In this document: piece by piece, positions 25,520-33,663 of the stretch
Numbering within the stretch: the first letter of the stretch is position 1
How the letters are laid out: every line of letters starts with the position of its first letter
Origin: Leifsonia sp. AG29
GTDB lineage: Bacteria > Actinomycetota > Actinomycetes > Actinomycetales > Microbacteriaceae
Direction of reading: 5' to 3'
DNA: 64,000 nucleotides
Assembly (NCBI RefSeq): GCF_009765225.1
Contig: NZ_VMSF01000001.1
Coordinates: 558,001-622,000, forward strand
Notes under the pieces: generated by a model
What the model was told of the DNA's origin: nothing
What the model saw: the letters and a program-made list of their open reading frames with translations, nothing else
Database searches by the model: none
Made by a program: the position numbers and the translations under genes

Positions 25520-26806
25520 TCAGCCGGCGCTCGCGGTCTTGATGGCGGACTCCATGTCCTTCAGTGCCTGGTCGACCGTCTTGTCGCCCTTCAGAGCCGC
25601 GTACGCGTTGTCCTGGACGGCCTTGGTGATGGCCGGGTAGAACGGCGAGACCGGACGCGGGACGGCGTTCGAGATCGACGTCTTCAGGGTGGACAGGTAC
25701 GGCAGCTGGCTGTTCAGCGACGCGTCGTCGTACAGCGACGACAGGACCGGTGCGAGCGAGCCCTGGGTGACGAAGAACTTCTGGGTCTCCTCGCTCTGCA
25801 GGAACTTCAGGAACTCGAACGCGGTGGCCTTGTGCTTCGAGTACACGCTGATCGCCGCGTTGTGACCGCCGAGGCTCGAGACGCCCGGCTTGTCGGCGCT
25901 CACGCCCGGCAGCGGGGCGATCCCGAAGGTGTCCTTCACGGTGGAGGACCCGTCGGTCTTCGCCAGGTTGTAGACGTACGGCCAGTTGCGCAGGAACATC
26001 AGCTTGCCGGCCTCGAACGCCTGGCGGCCCTGCTCCTCCTGGTAGGTGATGGCCTCAGCCGGGATCTGCCCGTTCTTGAAGCCGTCGACCAGGCGGCCGA
26101 GACCCGCCTTCGCCTCGGGGCTGTTGACGGTGACCGTCTTGCCGTCGGAGCCGACGATCGTGCCGCCGTTCGTGTTGATGGCCTCGGCCGCGTTCACGGT
26201 CAGACCCTCGTACTGGGCGAACTGACCGGCGTAGCAGCCGATGCCCTTCGCCTTGGCGATGTCGCAGTCCTTGAGCATCTCATCCCACGTCTTGGGAGGC
26301 GTCGGGACGAGGTCCTTGCGGTAGTACAGGATGCCGCCGTCGGAGGTCTGCGGCGCCGCGTACTGCGTGCCGTTGTACGTGCCCGACTTGACGGTCGGCG
26401 CGAGGAGCGCCGAGTTGTCCATCTTGAACTTGCCGGTGAGCGGCTGGAGCCAGCCCTTCGCGGCGAACTCACCCGTCCACACGACGTCGACGTCGACGAC
26501 GTCGTAGTTCGCGTCCTTGGCCTGGAAGTGCTGGACGAGGTCGTCGTGCTGCTGGTCGGCCTGGTCGGTCTGCTCCTTGAAGGTGACCTTCTCGTTCGGG
26601 TGAGCGGCGTTCCACTTCTCGATGAGGGGTCGGACGACGTTGGAGTTGTCCTTGCCCTGGACGTACGTGATGGGGCCCTTGCTGTCGAGATTCGCGTTGG
26701 CGTCGCCGCCACCGCTGCCCGAGCCGCTGCCGCCGCCGGTGCATCCCGCCAGGGTGAGGCCGATCAGGGCGGCCCCGGCGATCACGGAGAGACGTGCTGC
26801 TTTCAT
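25520..26806 (-). CDS. Sugar ABC transporter substrate-binding lipoprotein
   Basis: A 428-residue extracellular solute-binding protein (family 1). Signal peptide with lipobox L-A-G-C (Cys about residue 22) and a Gly/Ser-rich linker, then a two-lobe binding domain. ATG 26806 was chosen because it puts M-K-A-A-R-L directly before the signal helix. First gene of the operon with two permeases, a small membrane protein and a LacI regulator. The sugar is not identifiable; no hydrolase is linked. Confidence 0.93.
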   Translation of the reverse strand: MKAARLSVIAGAALIGLTLAGCTGGGSGSGSGGGDANANLDSKGPITYVQGKDNSNVVRPLIEKWNAAHPNEKVTFKEQTDQADQQHDDLVQHFQAKDANYDVVDVDVVWTGEFAAKGWLQPLTGKFKMDNSALLAPTVKSGTYNGTQYAAPQTSDGGILYYRKDLVPTPPKTWDEMLKDCDIAKAKGIGCYAGQFAQYEGLTVNAAEAINTNGGTIVGSDGKTVTVNSPEAKAGLGRLVDGFKNGQIPAEAITYQEEQGRQAFEAGKLMFLRNWPYVYNLAKTDGSSTVKDTFGIAPLPGVSADKPGVSSLGGHNAAISVYSKHKATAFEFLKFLQSEETQKFFVTQGSLAPVLSSLYDDASLNSQLPYLSTLKTSISNAVPRPVSPFYPAITKAVQDNAYAALKGDKTVDQALKDMESAIKTASAG

Positions 26807-26879
26807 TTCACTCCTCGTTGAGCTCTTGGTGCAGGCGCAGGTGCGCCCGAGGGAACGGTACCCCCACCATCGCGTTCGC

Positions 26880-26906
26880 TGCAAGCGTTTACGTCAAGCG
26901 CTTGCA
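26880..26906. promoter_or_regulatory. Two adjacent LacI-type operators
   Basis: TGCAAGCGTTTACG (26880-26893) and GTCAAGCGCTTGCA (26893-26906), the latter containing the perfect palindrome CAAGCGCTTG. Both match the general TGnAAnCGnTTnCA form. On the minus strand TTGACG (26897-26892) could be a -35 lying inside the second site. They sit 74 bp before the binding-protein start and also upstream of the divergent exporter gene. Confidence 0.75.
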
Positions 26907-26956
26907 TCACGGTTCCGTCACGACCGGGCGTCGGCGGCTCGCGTTAGGCTGAGCCG

Positions 26957-28846
26957 GTGAGCGGGATGCGCGGGATGGGCGGAGCCGCCGGCGGAGGCGG
27001 CATGCGATCCCGCGTGAGCGCCGGCGACGCGGAGGCGCAGCGGGCGATCAACGCTCAGGCGCCCAAGATCCCGCACCTGTTCCGCCGGATCGTCGCGCTG
27101 TTCGCCTCCCACAAGGCCGCCATCGTGACCACCATGGTCCTCGTGCTGATCGGGGCGGCGCTCTCGGTCGTCCCGCCGCTCCTCACGCAGCGGGCGTTCG
27201 ACGACGGCCTGTTCCCGAAGAGCGGCGGCCCGGACATGCCCGTGCTCGTCGAGATCGTCGTGCTCATGCTCACCGTGTTCGTCGCCTCCGCCCTGCTCGG
27301 CGTCTGGCAGACGTACCTGACGGCGTCGGTCGGCAACAAGGTGATGGGCTCCCTGCGGGTCCGGCTGTTCTCGCACCTCCAGTCGATGGAGCTCAGCTTC
27401 TTCACCAAGACGAAGACGGGCGTCATCCAGTCGCGCCTCCAGAACGACGTCGGCGGGGTCGCGAGCGTGCTGACCAACACGATGTCGAGCATCCTCGGCA
27501 ACACGGTGACCGTGATCGCCGCGCTGGTCGCGATGCTCCTCCTGAACTGGCAGCTCACGGTCGTCGCGGTGATCCTCATGCCGATCCTCGTGATCGCGCA
27601 GCGGCGGGTGGGCCAGGTGCGCGCCCGGATCGCGACGCGGACGCAGGAGTCGCTGTCCGACATGACGGCGATCACGCAGGAGACCCTCAGCGTCTCGGGC
27701 ATCCTCCTGTCGAAGAGCTTCAACCGGGAGGCGGCGGAGGTCGAGCGATACTCGGACGAGAACCGCACCCAGATCCGCCTCCAGGTGTCGCAGGCGATGA
27801 GCGGCCAGTGGTTCTTCGCCATGGTCAACATCTTCCTGTCGTCCATCCCGGCGATCGTCTACCTCGTCTCGGGCTGGCTGATCCTCGGCGGCGCGACGGA
27901 CATCACCGCGGGCACCATCGTCGCCTTCACGACGGTGCAGGCGCGGCTGCTGTTCCCGCTGCTCGCCCTGATGCGGGTCGCCCTCGACCTGCAGACCTCC
28001 GGCGCGCTGTTCGCGCGCATCTTCGAGTACCTCGACCTGAAGCCGGCGATCGCCGACAAGCCCGACGCCGTGCCGGTCGATCCGTCGCGCGAGCTCGGCC
28101 GGATCGAGTTCGACCACGTCGTCTTCCGCTACCCCGACGCGCGGCCGGGCGAGCGGAACACCCTCGACGACGTCTCCTTCGTCATCGAGCCCGGGGAGTT
28201 CGCCGCCTTCGTCGGGCCGAGCGGTGCCGGCAAGACCACGGTGTCGTACCTGATCCCGCGGTTCTACGACACCACCGGCGGGCGCATCCTGTTCGGCGGC
28301 ACCGACGTGAGGGACCTGAAGCAGGAGTCGCTCGTCTCGCACATCGGCGTCGTCAGTCAGGAGACCTACCTGTTCCACGCGACCATCGCCGACAACCTCC
28401 GCTACGCCCGGCCGGGCGCCTCGCAGGAGGAGCTGGAGGCGGCGGCCCGGCAGGCCAATATCCACGACACGATCATGAGGTTCCCCGACGGGTACGAGAC
28501 CGTGGTCGGCGAGCGGGGGTACCGGCTGTCCGGAGGTGAGAAGCAGCGCATCGCGATCGCCCGCGTCCTCCTCAAGGACCCGGAGGTGCTCATCCTCGAC
28601 GAGGCCACGAGCGCCCTCGACACGATCTCGGAGCGGGTGGTGCAGCAGGCGCTGGACGCCGCCTCCCACGGGCGGACGACGATCGCGATCGCACACCGGC
28701 TCTCGACCATCGTCGCGGCCGACGTCATCTTCGTGATCGACCACGGGCAGGTGGTCGAGCGCGGGACGCACCGTGAGCTGCTCGAGCTCGACGGCATCTA
28801 TACGCGCCTGTACCGCGAGCAGACGGAGACGGCGCTGCTGGACTGA
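26957..28846 (+). CDS. ABC exporter, fused permease and ATPase (multidrug/lipid type)
   Basis: A 629-residue half-transporter from a GTG start. N-terminal six-helix exporter domain (about residues 50-350), then nucleotide-binding domain: Walker A G-P-S-G-A-G-K-T-T, signature L-S-G-G-E-K-Q-R-I-A, Walker B V-L-I-L-D-E-A-T-S-A-L-D and switch I-A-H-R-L. A Gly/Met-rich N-terminal tail (G-M-R-G-M-G-G-A-A-G-G-G-G-M) precedes the first helix. It would work as a homodimer. Substrate unknown. Confidence 0.93.
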   Translation: MSGMRGMGGAAGGGGMRSRVSAGDAEAQRAINAQAPKIPHLFRRIVALFASHKAAIVTTMVLVLIGAALSVVPPLLTQRAFDDGLFPKSGGPDMPVLVEIVVLMLTVFVASALLGVWQTYLTASVGNKVMGSLRVRLFSHLQSMELSFFTKTKTGVIQSRLQNDVGGVASVLTNTMSSILGNTVTVIAALVAMLLLNWQLTVVAVILMPILVIAQRRVGQVRARIATRTQESLSDMTAITQETLSVSGILLSKSFNREAAEVERYSDENRTQIRLQVSQAMSGQWFFAMVNIFLSSIPAIVYLVSGWLILGGATDITAGTIVAFTTVQARLLFPLLALMRVALDLQTSGALFARIFEYLDLKPAIADKPDAVPVDPSRELGRIEFDHVVFRYPDARPGERNTLDDVSFVIEPGEFAAFVGPSGAGKTTVSYLIPRFYDTTGGRILFGGTDVRDLKQESLVSHIGVVSQETYLFHATIADNLRYARPGASQEELEAAARQANIHDTIMRFPDGYETVVGERGYRLSGGEKQRIAIARVLLKDPEVLILDEATSALDTISERVVQQALDAASHGRTTIAIAHRLSTIVAADVIFVIDHGQVVERGTHRELLELDGIYTRLYREQTETALLD

Positions 28847-28875
28847 GCCGGGCCCTTCACCCCGGCTGATCCGAG

Positions 28876-28893
28876 TGTTAGGTTGGGCTAACA
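28876..28893. promoter_or_regulatory. DtxR/MntR-type box upstream of mntH
   Basis: TGTTAG-N6-CTAACA, an interrupted palindrome with TTAGG...CTAA wording close to the known IdeR/DtxR consensus. It ends 25 bp before the mntH GTG. Expected to be bound by a metal-loaded DtxR-family repressor such as the one encoded just downstream. Confidence 0.75.
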
Positions 28894-28918
28894 TTCGGTC
28901 GGACGAGGGTGGAGGCCA

Positions 28919-30160
28919 GTGACGGTCGAGCTGACACGGAGGCCGGCGGGCACGGTGAGGAGGGTGCTCCTCCTGCTCGGTCCGGCGTTCGTCGCCGCCA
29001 TCGCCTACGTCGACCCGGGGAACGTCGCCGCGAATCTGACCGCGGGTTCGCGGTACGGCTACCTGCTCGTGTGGGTCATCGTCGCGGCCAACGCCATCGC
29101 GGTCTTCGTGCAGCACCAGTCGGCGAAGCTCGGGATCGTGACCGGGAGGAGCCTCCCGGAGCTGATCGGCGCCCGCCTCGGAACCGGCGCGCGGCGGGCG
29201 TTCTGGGTGCAGGCGGAGCTCGTGGCGGCGGCGACGGACATCGCGGAGGTGATCGGCGGCGCGATCGCCCTGAACCTGCTGTTCGGCCTGCCTCTCGCGC
29301 TCGGAGGCCTCATCGTCGGCGCCGCCGCGATCGGCATCCTCGCCGTGCAGTCGCGGCGCGGGCAGCGGTCGTTCGAGGTCGTGATCCTCGGGCTGCTCGG
29401 GGTGATCGCGGTCGGGTTCCTCGCCGGGCTGTTCGTGAGCCCGGTCGATTGGCTGCAGGCCGCCGGGGGGCTCGTGCCGAGGTTCGACGGCGCGCCCACC
29501 GTGCTGCTCGCGGCCAGCATGCTCGGGGCCACCGTCATGCCGCACGCGATCTACCTGCACTCGGCGCTCAGCCGCGACCGCCACGGTTCGCCGGCCGAGG
29601 CCGGGCACCGGAAGTTCCTGCTGCGCGCGACGCGAGTCGACGTCGTGCTCGCGCTGCTCCTCGCCGGAGCGGTGAACCTGGCGATGCTGCTGCTCGCCGC
29701 CTCCTCACTGCGCGGGGTCGCCGGGACGGACACGATCAGCGGCGCCCACGCGGCGATCAGCTCGGCGCTCGGGCCCGTCGTCGGGGCCGTGTTCGCGATC
29801 GGCCTGCTCGCGTCGGGCCTCGCCTCCGCGTCGGTGGGCAGTTACGCGGGCGCGACCATCATGAGCGGGCTGATCCGGGTGCGAGTCCCGTTGCTCGTGC
29901 GGCGGCTCGTGACGCTGATCCCGGCGGTGCTCATCCTCGCGGCCGGCGTGGACCCGACGTGGGCGCTCATCCTGTCGCAGGTGCTGCTGAGCCTCGGGAT
30001 CCCGTTCGCGATGATCCCGCTGCTGCGGCTCACCGCCTCCCGGACCGTCATGGGCGAGCACGCCGACCACGCGTGGGTGCGGGTCGCTGGCGGGCTCGTG
30101 GCCGGCCTCGTGGTGCTCCTCAACCTCGCGCTCGTGGTGCTGACCGTCGCCGCGCTGTGA
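28919..30160 (+). CDS. mntH: Nramp-family divalent metal (Mn2+) transporter
   Basis: A 413-residue, 11-helix Nramp protein. The metal-binding motifs are intact: D-P-G-N in helix 1 (A-Y-V-D-P-G-N-V-A-A-N) and M-P-H in helix 6 (V-M-P-H-A-I-Y-L-H-S). It imports Mn2+ (or Fe2+) with protons across the cytoplasmic membrane. GTG start with GGAGG only 3 nt upstream, a short spacing. Expression is probably repressed by metal through the box upstream; a DtxR/MntR gene converges on it. Confidence 0.93.
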   Translation: MTVELTRRPAGTVRRVLLLLGPAFVAAIAYVDPGNVAANLTAGSRYGYLLVWVIVAANAIAVFVQHQSAKLGIVTGRSLPELIGARLGTGARRAFWVQAELVAAATDIAEVIGGAIALNLLFGLPLALGGLIVGAAAIGILAVQSRRGQRSFEVVILGLLGVIAVGFLAGLFVSPVDWLQAAGGLVPRFDGAPTVLLAASMLGATVMPHAIYLHSALSRDRHGSPAEAGHRKFLLRATRVDVVLALLLAGAVNLAMLLLAASSLRGVAGTDTISGAHAAISSALGPVVGAVFAIGLLASGLASASVGSYAGATIMSGLIRVRVPLLVRRLVTLIPAVLILAAGVDPTWALILSQVLLSLGIPFAMIPLLRLTASRTVMGEHADHAWVRVAGGLVAGLVVLLNLALVVLTVAAL

Positions 30161-30233
30161 CGCGCCGCGTGCGCTGGGCCCCGCTCCGCGCCTCCGCCCC
30201 CCCACCTCTCCCTCCGCGGAGGCCCGAGGGGCG

Positions 30234-30905
30234 TCAGGAGGGGCGGGAGACCCAGACGGCGGAGGCGGCGGTCGCGCCGAGCACCACGGGGGCGTCTCCG
30301 ATCAGCACCGCGATGTCGCCCGCGAACTCGCGGCGCTCCTCCACGGTGACGTCCGTGTCGAGCCCGACGCCCAGGTCTGCGAGGTAGCGCAGCACCGCGG
30401 GGTCGGCGTCGGAGATGCGCGCCACGGTCAGCCGGGCACCGGTCGGCGCGTCGAGGAGGCGGACGGCATCGGTGCGTCGCGGGGTGCCGTCCGCGGTCGG
30501 GATCGGGTCGCCGTGCGGGTCGCGGGAGGGGAAACCCAGCCGGCGGTCGATGCGCGCGACGAGCTCGTCGGAGACCGCGTGCTCGAGCACCTCGGCCTCG
30601 TCGTGCACCTCGTCCCAGCCGTAGCCGAGCTCCTCGACCAGGAACGTCTTGATGAGGCGGTGCCGTCGGACCATGGCGACGGCGTGGCGGCGCCCGGTGT
30701 CGGTCAGCTCGATGCCGCCGTAGGGCTCGTGCACGAGGAGGCCCTGCTCGACGAGGCGGCGGATGCCGTCGGACACCGTCGCCGCGCGGACGCCCATCCG
30801 CTCCGACAACTGCTTGACCGTCACCGGGTCGCCGGACCACTCGGTGGCCGACCAGATGATCTTCAGGTAGTCCTGCGCGACGGCGGACAGGTCGGAGACG
30901 GCCAT
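30234..30905 (-). CDS. mntR: DtxR/MntR-family metalloregulator
   Basis: A 223-residue iron/manganese-dependent repressor. N-terminal winged HTH (L-S-E-R-M-G-V-R-A-A-T-V-S-D-G-I-R-R-L), metal-binding dimerisation domain with H-R-L-I-K-T-F-L-V-E-E-L-G-Y and D-E-A-E-V-L-E-H-A-V-S, and a C-terminal SH3-like/FeoA domain (about 150-223). The three-domain length fits actinobacterial IdeR/MntR rather than the short MntR of Bacillus. The mn name rests on the neighbouring mntH; an iron role cannot be excluded. ATG 30905 is the first start before the HTH. Confidence 0.88.
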   Translation of the reverse strand: MAVSDLSAVAQDYLKIIWSATEWSGDPVTVKQLSERMGVRAATVSDGIRRLVEQGLLVHEPYGGIELTDTGRRHAVAMVRRHRLIKTFLVEELGYGWDEVHDEAEVLEHAVSDELVARIDRRLGFPSRDPHGDPIPTADGTPRRTDAVRLLDAPTGARLTVARISDADPAVLRYLADLGVGLDTDVTVEERREFAGDIAVLIGDAPVVLGATAASAVWVSRPS

Positions 30906-30993
30906 GAGCCGATTGTAGGCGGCGCCCCCGCAGCCGCCCGCGCCGCAGCCGCCCGCGCTCCGCCCCTCCCGCCCCGCTGTTACCGTTGGTCGG

Positions 30994-32358
30994 GTGAAGT
31001 ACGCAGAGACCATCATCGACTTGGTCGGCGACACTCCGCTCGTGAAGCTGACCCGGCTGACCGAGGGGATCACGGCGACGGTGCTCGTCAAACTCGAGTA
31101 CCTGAACCCGGGAGGCTCGTCGAAGGACCGCATCGCGCGAAGGATCATCGACGCGGCCGAGCAGGAGGGCAAGCTCGCCCCCGGCGGCACCATCGTCGAG
31201 CCGACGAGCGGCAACACCGGCGTCGGGCTGGCGCTCGTCGCGCAGCAGCGCGGCTACCGGTGCGTGTTCGTTCTGCCGGACAAGGTCGGCGAGGACAAGC
31301 GGAACGTGCTCACCGCTTACGGCGCGGAGATCGTCGTGACCCCCACCTCCGTGCCTCCGGATCACCCCGACTCCTATTACTCGGTGTCCGACCGGCTCGC
31401 CGCCGAGATCCCGGGCGCCTTCAAGCCCAACCAGTACGCGAACCCGAACGGCCCGCGCAGCCACTACGAGACGACCGGACCGGAGATCTGGCGCGACACC
31501 GACGGGCGCATCACGCACCTCGTCGCCGGCGTCGGCACGGGCGGCACGATCTCGGGCACCGGACGCTACCTCAAGGAGGTCTCCGATGGCCGCGTCCGCG
31601 TGATCGGCGCCGACCCGGAGGGGTCGGTCTACTCGGGAGGCTCGGGTCGCGCCTACCTCGTCGAGGGCGTCGGCGAGGACTTCTGGCCGGGCGCGTACGA
31701 CCCGAGCGTCGTCGACGACGTCATCGCGGTGTCGGACGCCGACTCGTTCCACATGACCCGCCGGCTGGCGCGCGAGGAGGGCATCCTCGTCGGCGGCTCG
31801 TCGGGAATGGCCGTCGTGGCCGCCCTCCGCGCCGCGACGGAGCTCGGCCCCGACGACGTGATGGTGGTCATCCTCCCGGACGGCGGCCGCGGCTACCTGG
31901 GCAAGATCTTCAACGACAAGTGGATGCGCTCCTACGGCTTCAGCGAGGCGCCCGACGGCTCGACCGTGCACGACGTCATCCGCACGAAGCGCGGCGACCT
32001 GCCCGACCTGGTCCACACCCACCCGGGCGAGACGGTGCACGACGCGATCGGGATCATGAACACGTACGGCGTCTCGCAGCTGCCGGTGCTGACGGCCGAG
32101 CCCCCGGTCGTCATGGGGGAGGTGGCGGGCTCGATCAACGAGGCCGACCTGCTGGAGGCCGTGTTCAGCGGCCGCGCCAAGATGAACGACCCGGTCGGCG
32201 CCCACCTCGGGGCGCCCCTCCCGCTGATCGGCGCCGGCGAACCGGTCGCGGCGGCCCGCGCGGCCCTCGCCGCGGCGGACGCGCTGCTCGTCACTGAGGG
32301 CGGGAAGCCGCTCGCGGTGCTGACCCGGCAGGACCTCCTCACATTCTTCAGCGACTGA
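30994..32358 (+). CDS. cbs: Cystathionine beta-synthase
   Basis: A 454-residue PLP enzyme joining serine and homocysteine into cystathionine. Fold-type-II catalytic domain (1-320) with PLP lysine Lys44 in G-G-S-S-K-D-R, phosphate loop S-G-N-T-G-V-G and G-T-G-G-T-I-S-G; the C-terminus (about 335-450) is a CBS-domain pair (V-H-D-A-I-G-I-M-N-T-Y-G and L-A-V-L-T-R-Q-D-L). The regulatory pair separates it from plain cysteine synthases. No haem motif. GTG start, then 28 bp to the gamma-lyase/synthase gene, so reverse transsulfuration is complete here. Confidence 0.93.
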   Translation: MKYAETIIDLVGDTPLVKLTRLTEGITATVLVKLEYLNPGGSSKDRIARRIIDAAEQEGKLAPGGTIVEPTSGNTGVGLALVAQQRGYRCVFVLPDKVGEDKRNVLTAYGAEIVVTPTSVPPDHPDSYYSVSDRLAAEIPGAFKPNQYANPNGPRSHYETTGPEIWRDTDGRITHLVAGVGTGGTISGTGRYLKEVSDGRVRVIGADPEGSVYSGGSGRAYLVEGVGEDFWPGAYDPSVVDDVIAVSDADSFHMTRRLAREEGILVGGSSGMAVVAALRAATELGPDDVMVVILPDGGRGYLGKIFNDKWMRSYGFSEAPDGSTVHDVIRTKRGDLPDLVHTHPGETVHDAIGIMNTYGVSQLPVLTAEPPVVMGEVAGSINEADLLEAVFSGRAKMNDPVGAHLGAPLPLIGAGEPVAAARAALAAADALLVTEGGKPLAVLTRQDLLTFFSD

Positions 32359-32386
32359 CCTCACACCGACAGAGAGAACAGATCCC

Positions 32387-33532
32387 ATGACCCACGGCTT
32401 CGCCACCCGCGCCATCCACGACGGCCAGGAGTTCGACCCGACGACGGGCGCGATCATCCCGCCGATCTACCAGACCTCGACCTTCGTGCAGGACGGCATC
32501 GGCGGTCTGCGCGGCGGCTACGAGTACGGTCGCGCCGGCAACCCGACGCGCACCTCGCTGGAGGTGCTGCTCGCCTCCCTCGAGGGCGGCGTCCGCGCTC
32601 TCTCGTTCGCGAGCGGGCTCGCCGCCGAGGACGCCCTCCTCCGCTCCGTGCTCGCCCCTGGCGACCACGTCGTGCTCGGCAACGACGTGTACGGCGGCAC
32701 GCACCGCCTGATCGAGCGCATCCACGGCGCCTGGGAGGTGCGCAACACCACCGTCGACCTGACGGACCTCGACGCCGTGCGGGAGGCGCTGGGGGTCGAC
32801 CGCACCCGCGTGCTCTGGATCGAGACCCCCAGCAATCCGCTCATGAAGATCAGCGACCTGGCGGCTCTCGCCGAGCTGGGACACGCCGCAGGGGCGCTCG
32901 TCGTCGTCGACAACACGTTCGCGTCGCCCGTGCTGCAGCAGCCGCTCTCGCTCGGCGCGGACGTGGTCGTGCACTCGACGACGAAGTATCTCGGGGGTCA
33001 CTCCGACGTGATCGGAGGAGCGCTCGTGTTCGCCGACGAGGCGCTCGCCGAGAAGGCTCAGTTCATCCAGTTCGCCGCGGGCGCGGTGTCGTCGCCGATG
33101 GATGCGTGGCTCACCGTGCGGGGCATCAAGACGCTCGACGTCCGGATGAAGCGTCACTCCGAGAACGCGCAGGCGATCGCGGAGGCGCTGGTCGGCCACG
33201 ACGGCGTCGACGCCGTCTTCTACCCGGGACTGCCCGAGCACCCGGGCCACGAGCTGGCGGCACGGCAGATGAGCGGCTTCGGCGGCATGCTGTCGGTGGC
33301 GCTCTCGGGAGGCGCACCGGCCGCGCGCCGGTTCGCCGAGTCGACGCGCGTGTTCCAGCTGGCGGAGTCGCTGGGCGGGGTCGAGTCGCTCATCGGCTAC
33401 CCCTCCGAGATGACCCACGCGTCGGTGCGCGGGACGGCGCTCGAGGTGCCTGACACCATCGTGCGCCTCTCGGTCGGCATCGAGGACGTGACCGACCTGC
33501 TCGCCGACGTGGAGCAGGCGCTCGAGGGCTGA
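32387..33532 (+). CDS. Cystathionine gamma-lyase/gamma-synthase
   Basis: A 381-residue Cys/Met-metabolism PLP enzyme. PLP lysine is Lys200 in H-S-T-T-K-Y-L-G-G-H-S-D; other family blocks are Y-E-Y-G-R-A-G-N-P-T-R, W-I-E-T-P-S-N-P and S-L-G-G-V-E-S-L-I-G-Y-P. Sequence alone does not cleanly separate the lyase from the synthase, but the location after cbs favours the lyase (cystathionine to cysteine) direction. Followed by direct repeats and a short stem. Confidence 0.9.
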   Translation: MTHGFATRAIHDGQEFDPTTGAIIPPIYQTSTFVQDGIGGLRGGYEYGRAGNPTRTSLEVLLASLEGGVRALSFASGLAAEDALLRSVLAPGDHVVLGNDVYGGTHRLIERIHGAWEVRNTTVDLTDLDAVREALGVDRTRVLWIETPSNPLMKISDLAALAELGHAAGALVVVDNTFASPVLQQPLSLGADVVVHSTTKYLGGHSDVIGGALVFADEALAEKAQFIQFAAGAVSSPMDAWLTVRGIKTLDVRMKRHSENAQAIAEALVGHDGVDAVFYPGLPEHPGHELAARQMSGFGGMLSVALSGGAPAARRFAESTRVFQLAESLGGVESLIGYPSEMTHASVRGTALEVPDTIVRLSVGIEDVTDLLADVEQALEG

Positions 33533-33560
33533 GCACCGTCTCGGCGCCGCCGACGGGCGG

Positions 33561-33608
33561 ACGCTCGGCGGCGAGCCGACGCTCGGCGGCGCGCCGCCGT
33601 CACGGCGG
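33561..33608. repeat. Two 18-bp direct repeats plus a small stem-loop
   Basis: 33561-33578 and 33579-33596 are 18-bp direct repeats differing at one base (ACGCTCGGCGGCG core). A stem CCGCCG-TCA-CGGCGG follows at 33595-33607 (33594-33600/33602-33608 as arms) and could terminate the cbs operon. No T tract. Confidence 0.55.
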
Positions 33609-33663
33609 ATTCACGGCGTAAGGGGGATTGCCCCTCACGGACCCCGGCCGCGATAGTGGTGGG

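Noticed and set aside
30211-30222. CCTCCGCGGAGG as terminator between mntH and the regulator gene
   Set aside because: Only a 12-bp self-palindrome with no loop or T tract; too weak to list as a terminator.
30906-30993. SAM or cobalamin riboswitch before cbs
   Set aside because: The divergent gap is only 88 bp and no riboswitch core could be recognised.
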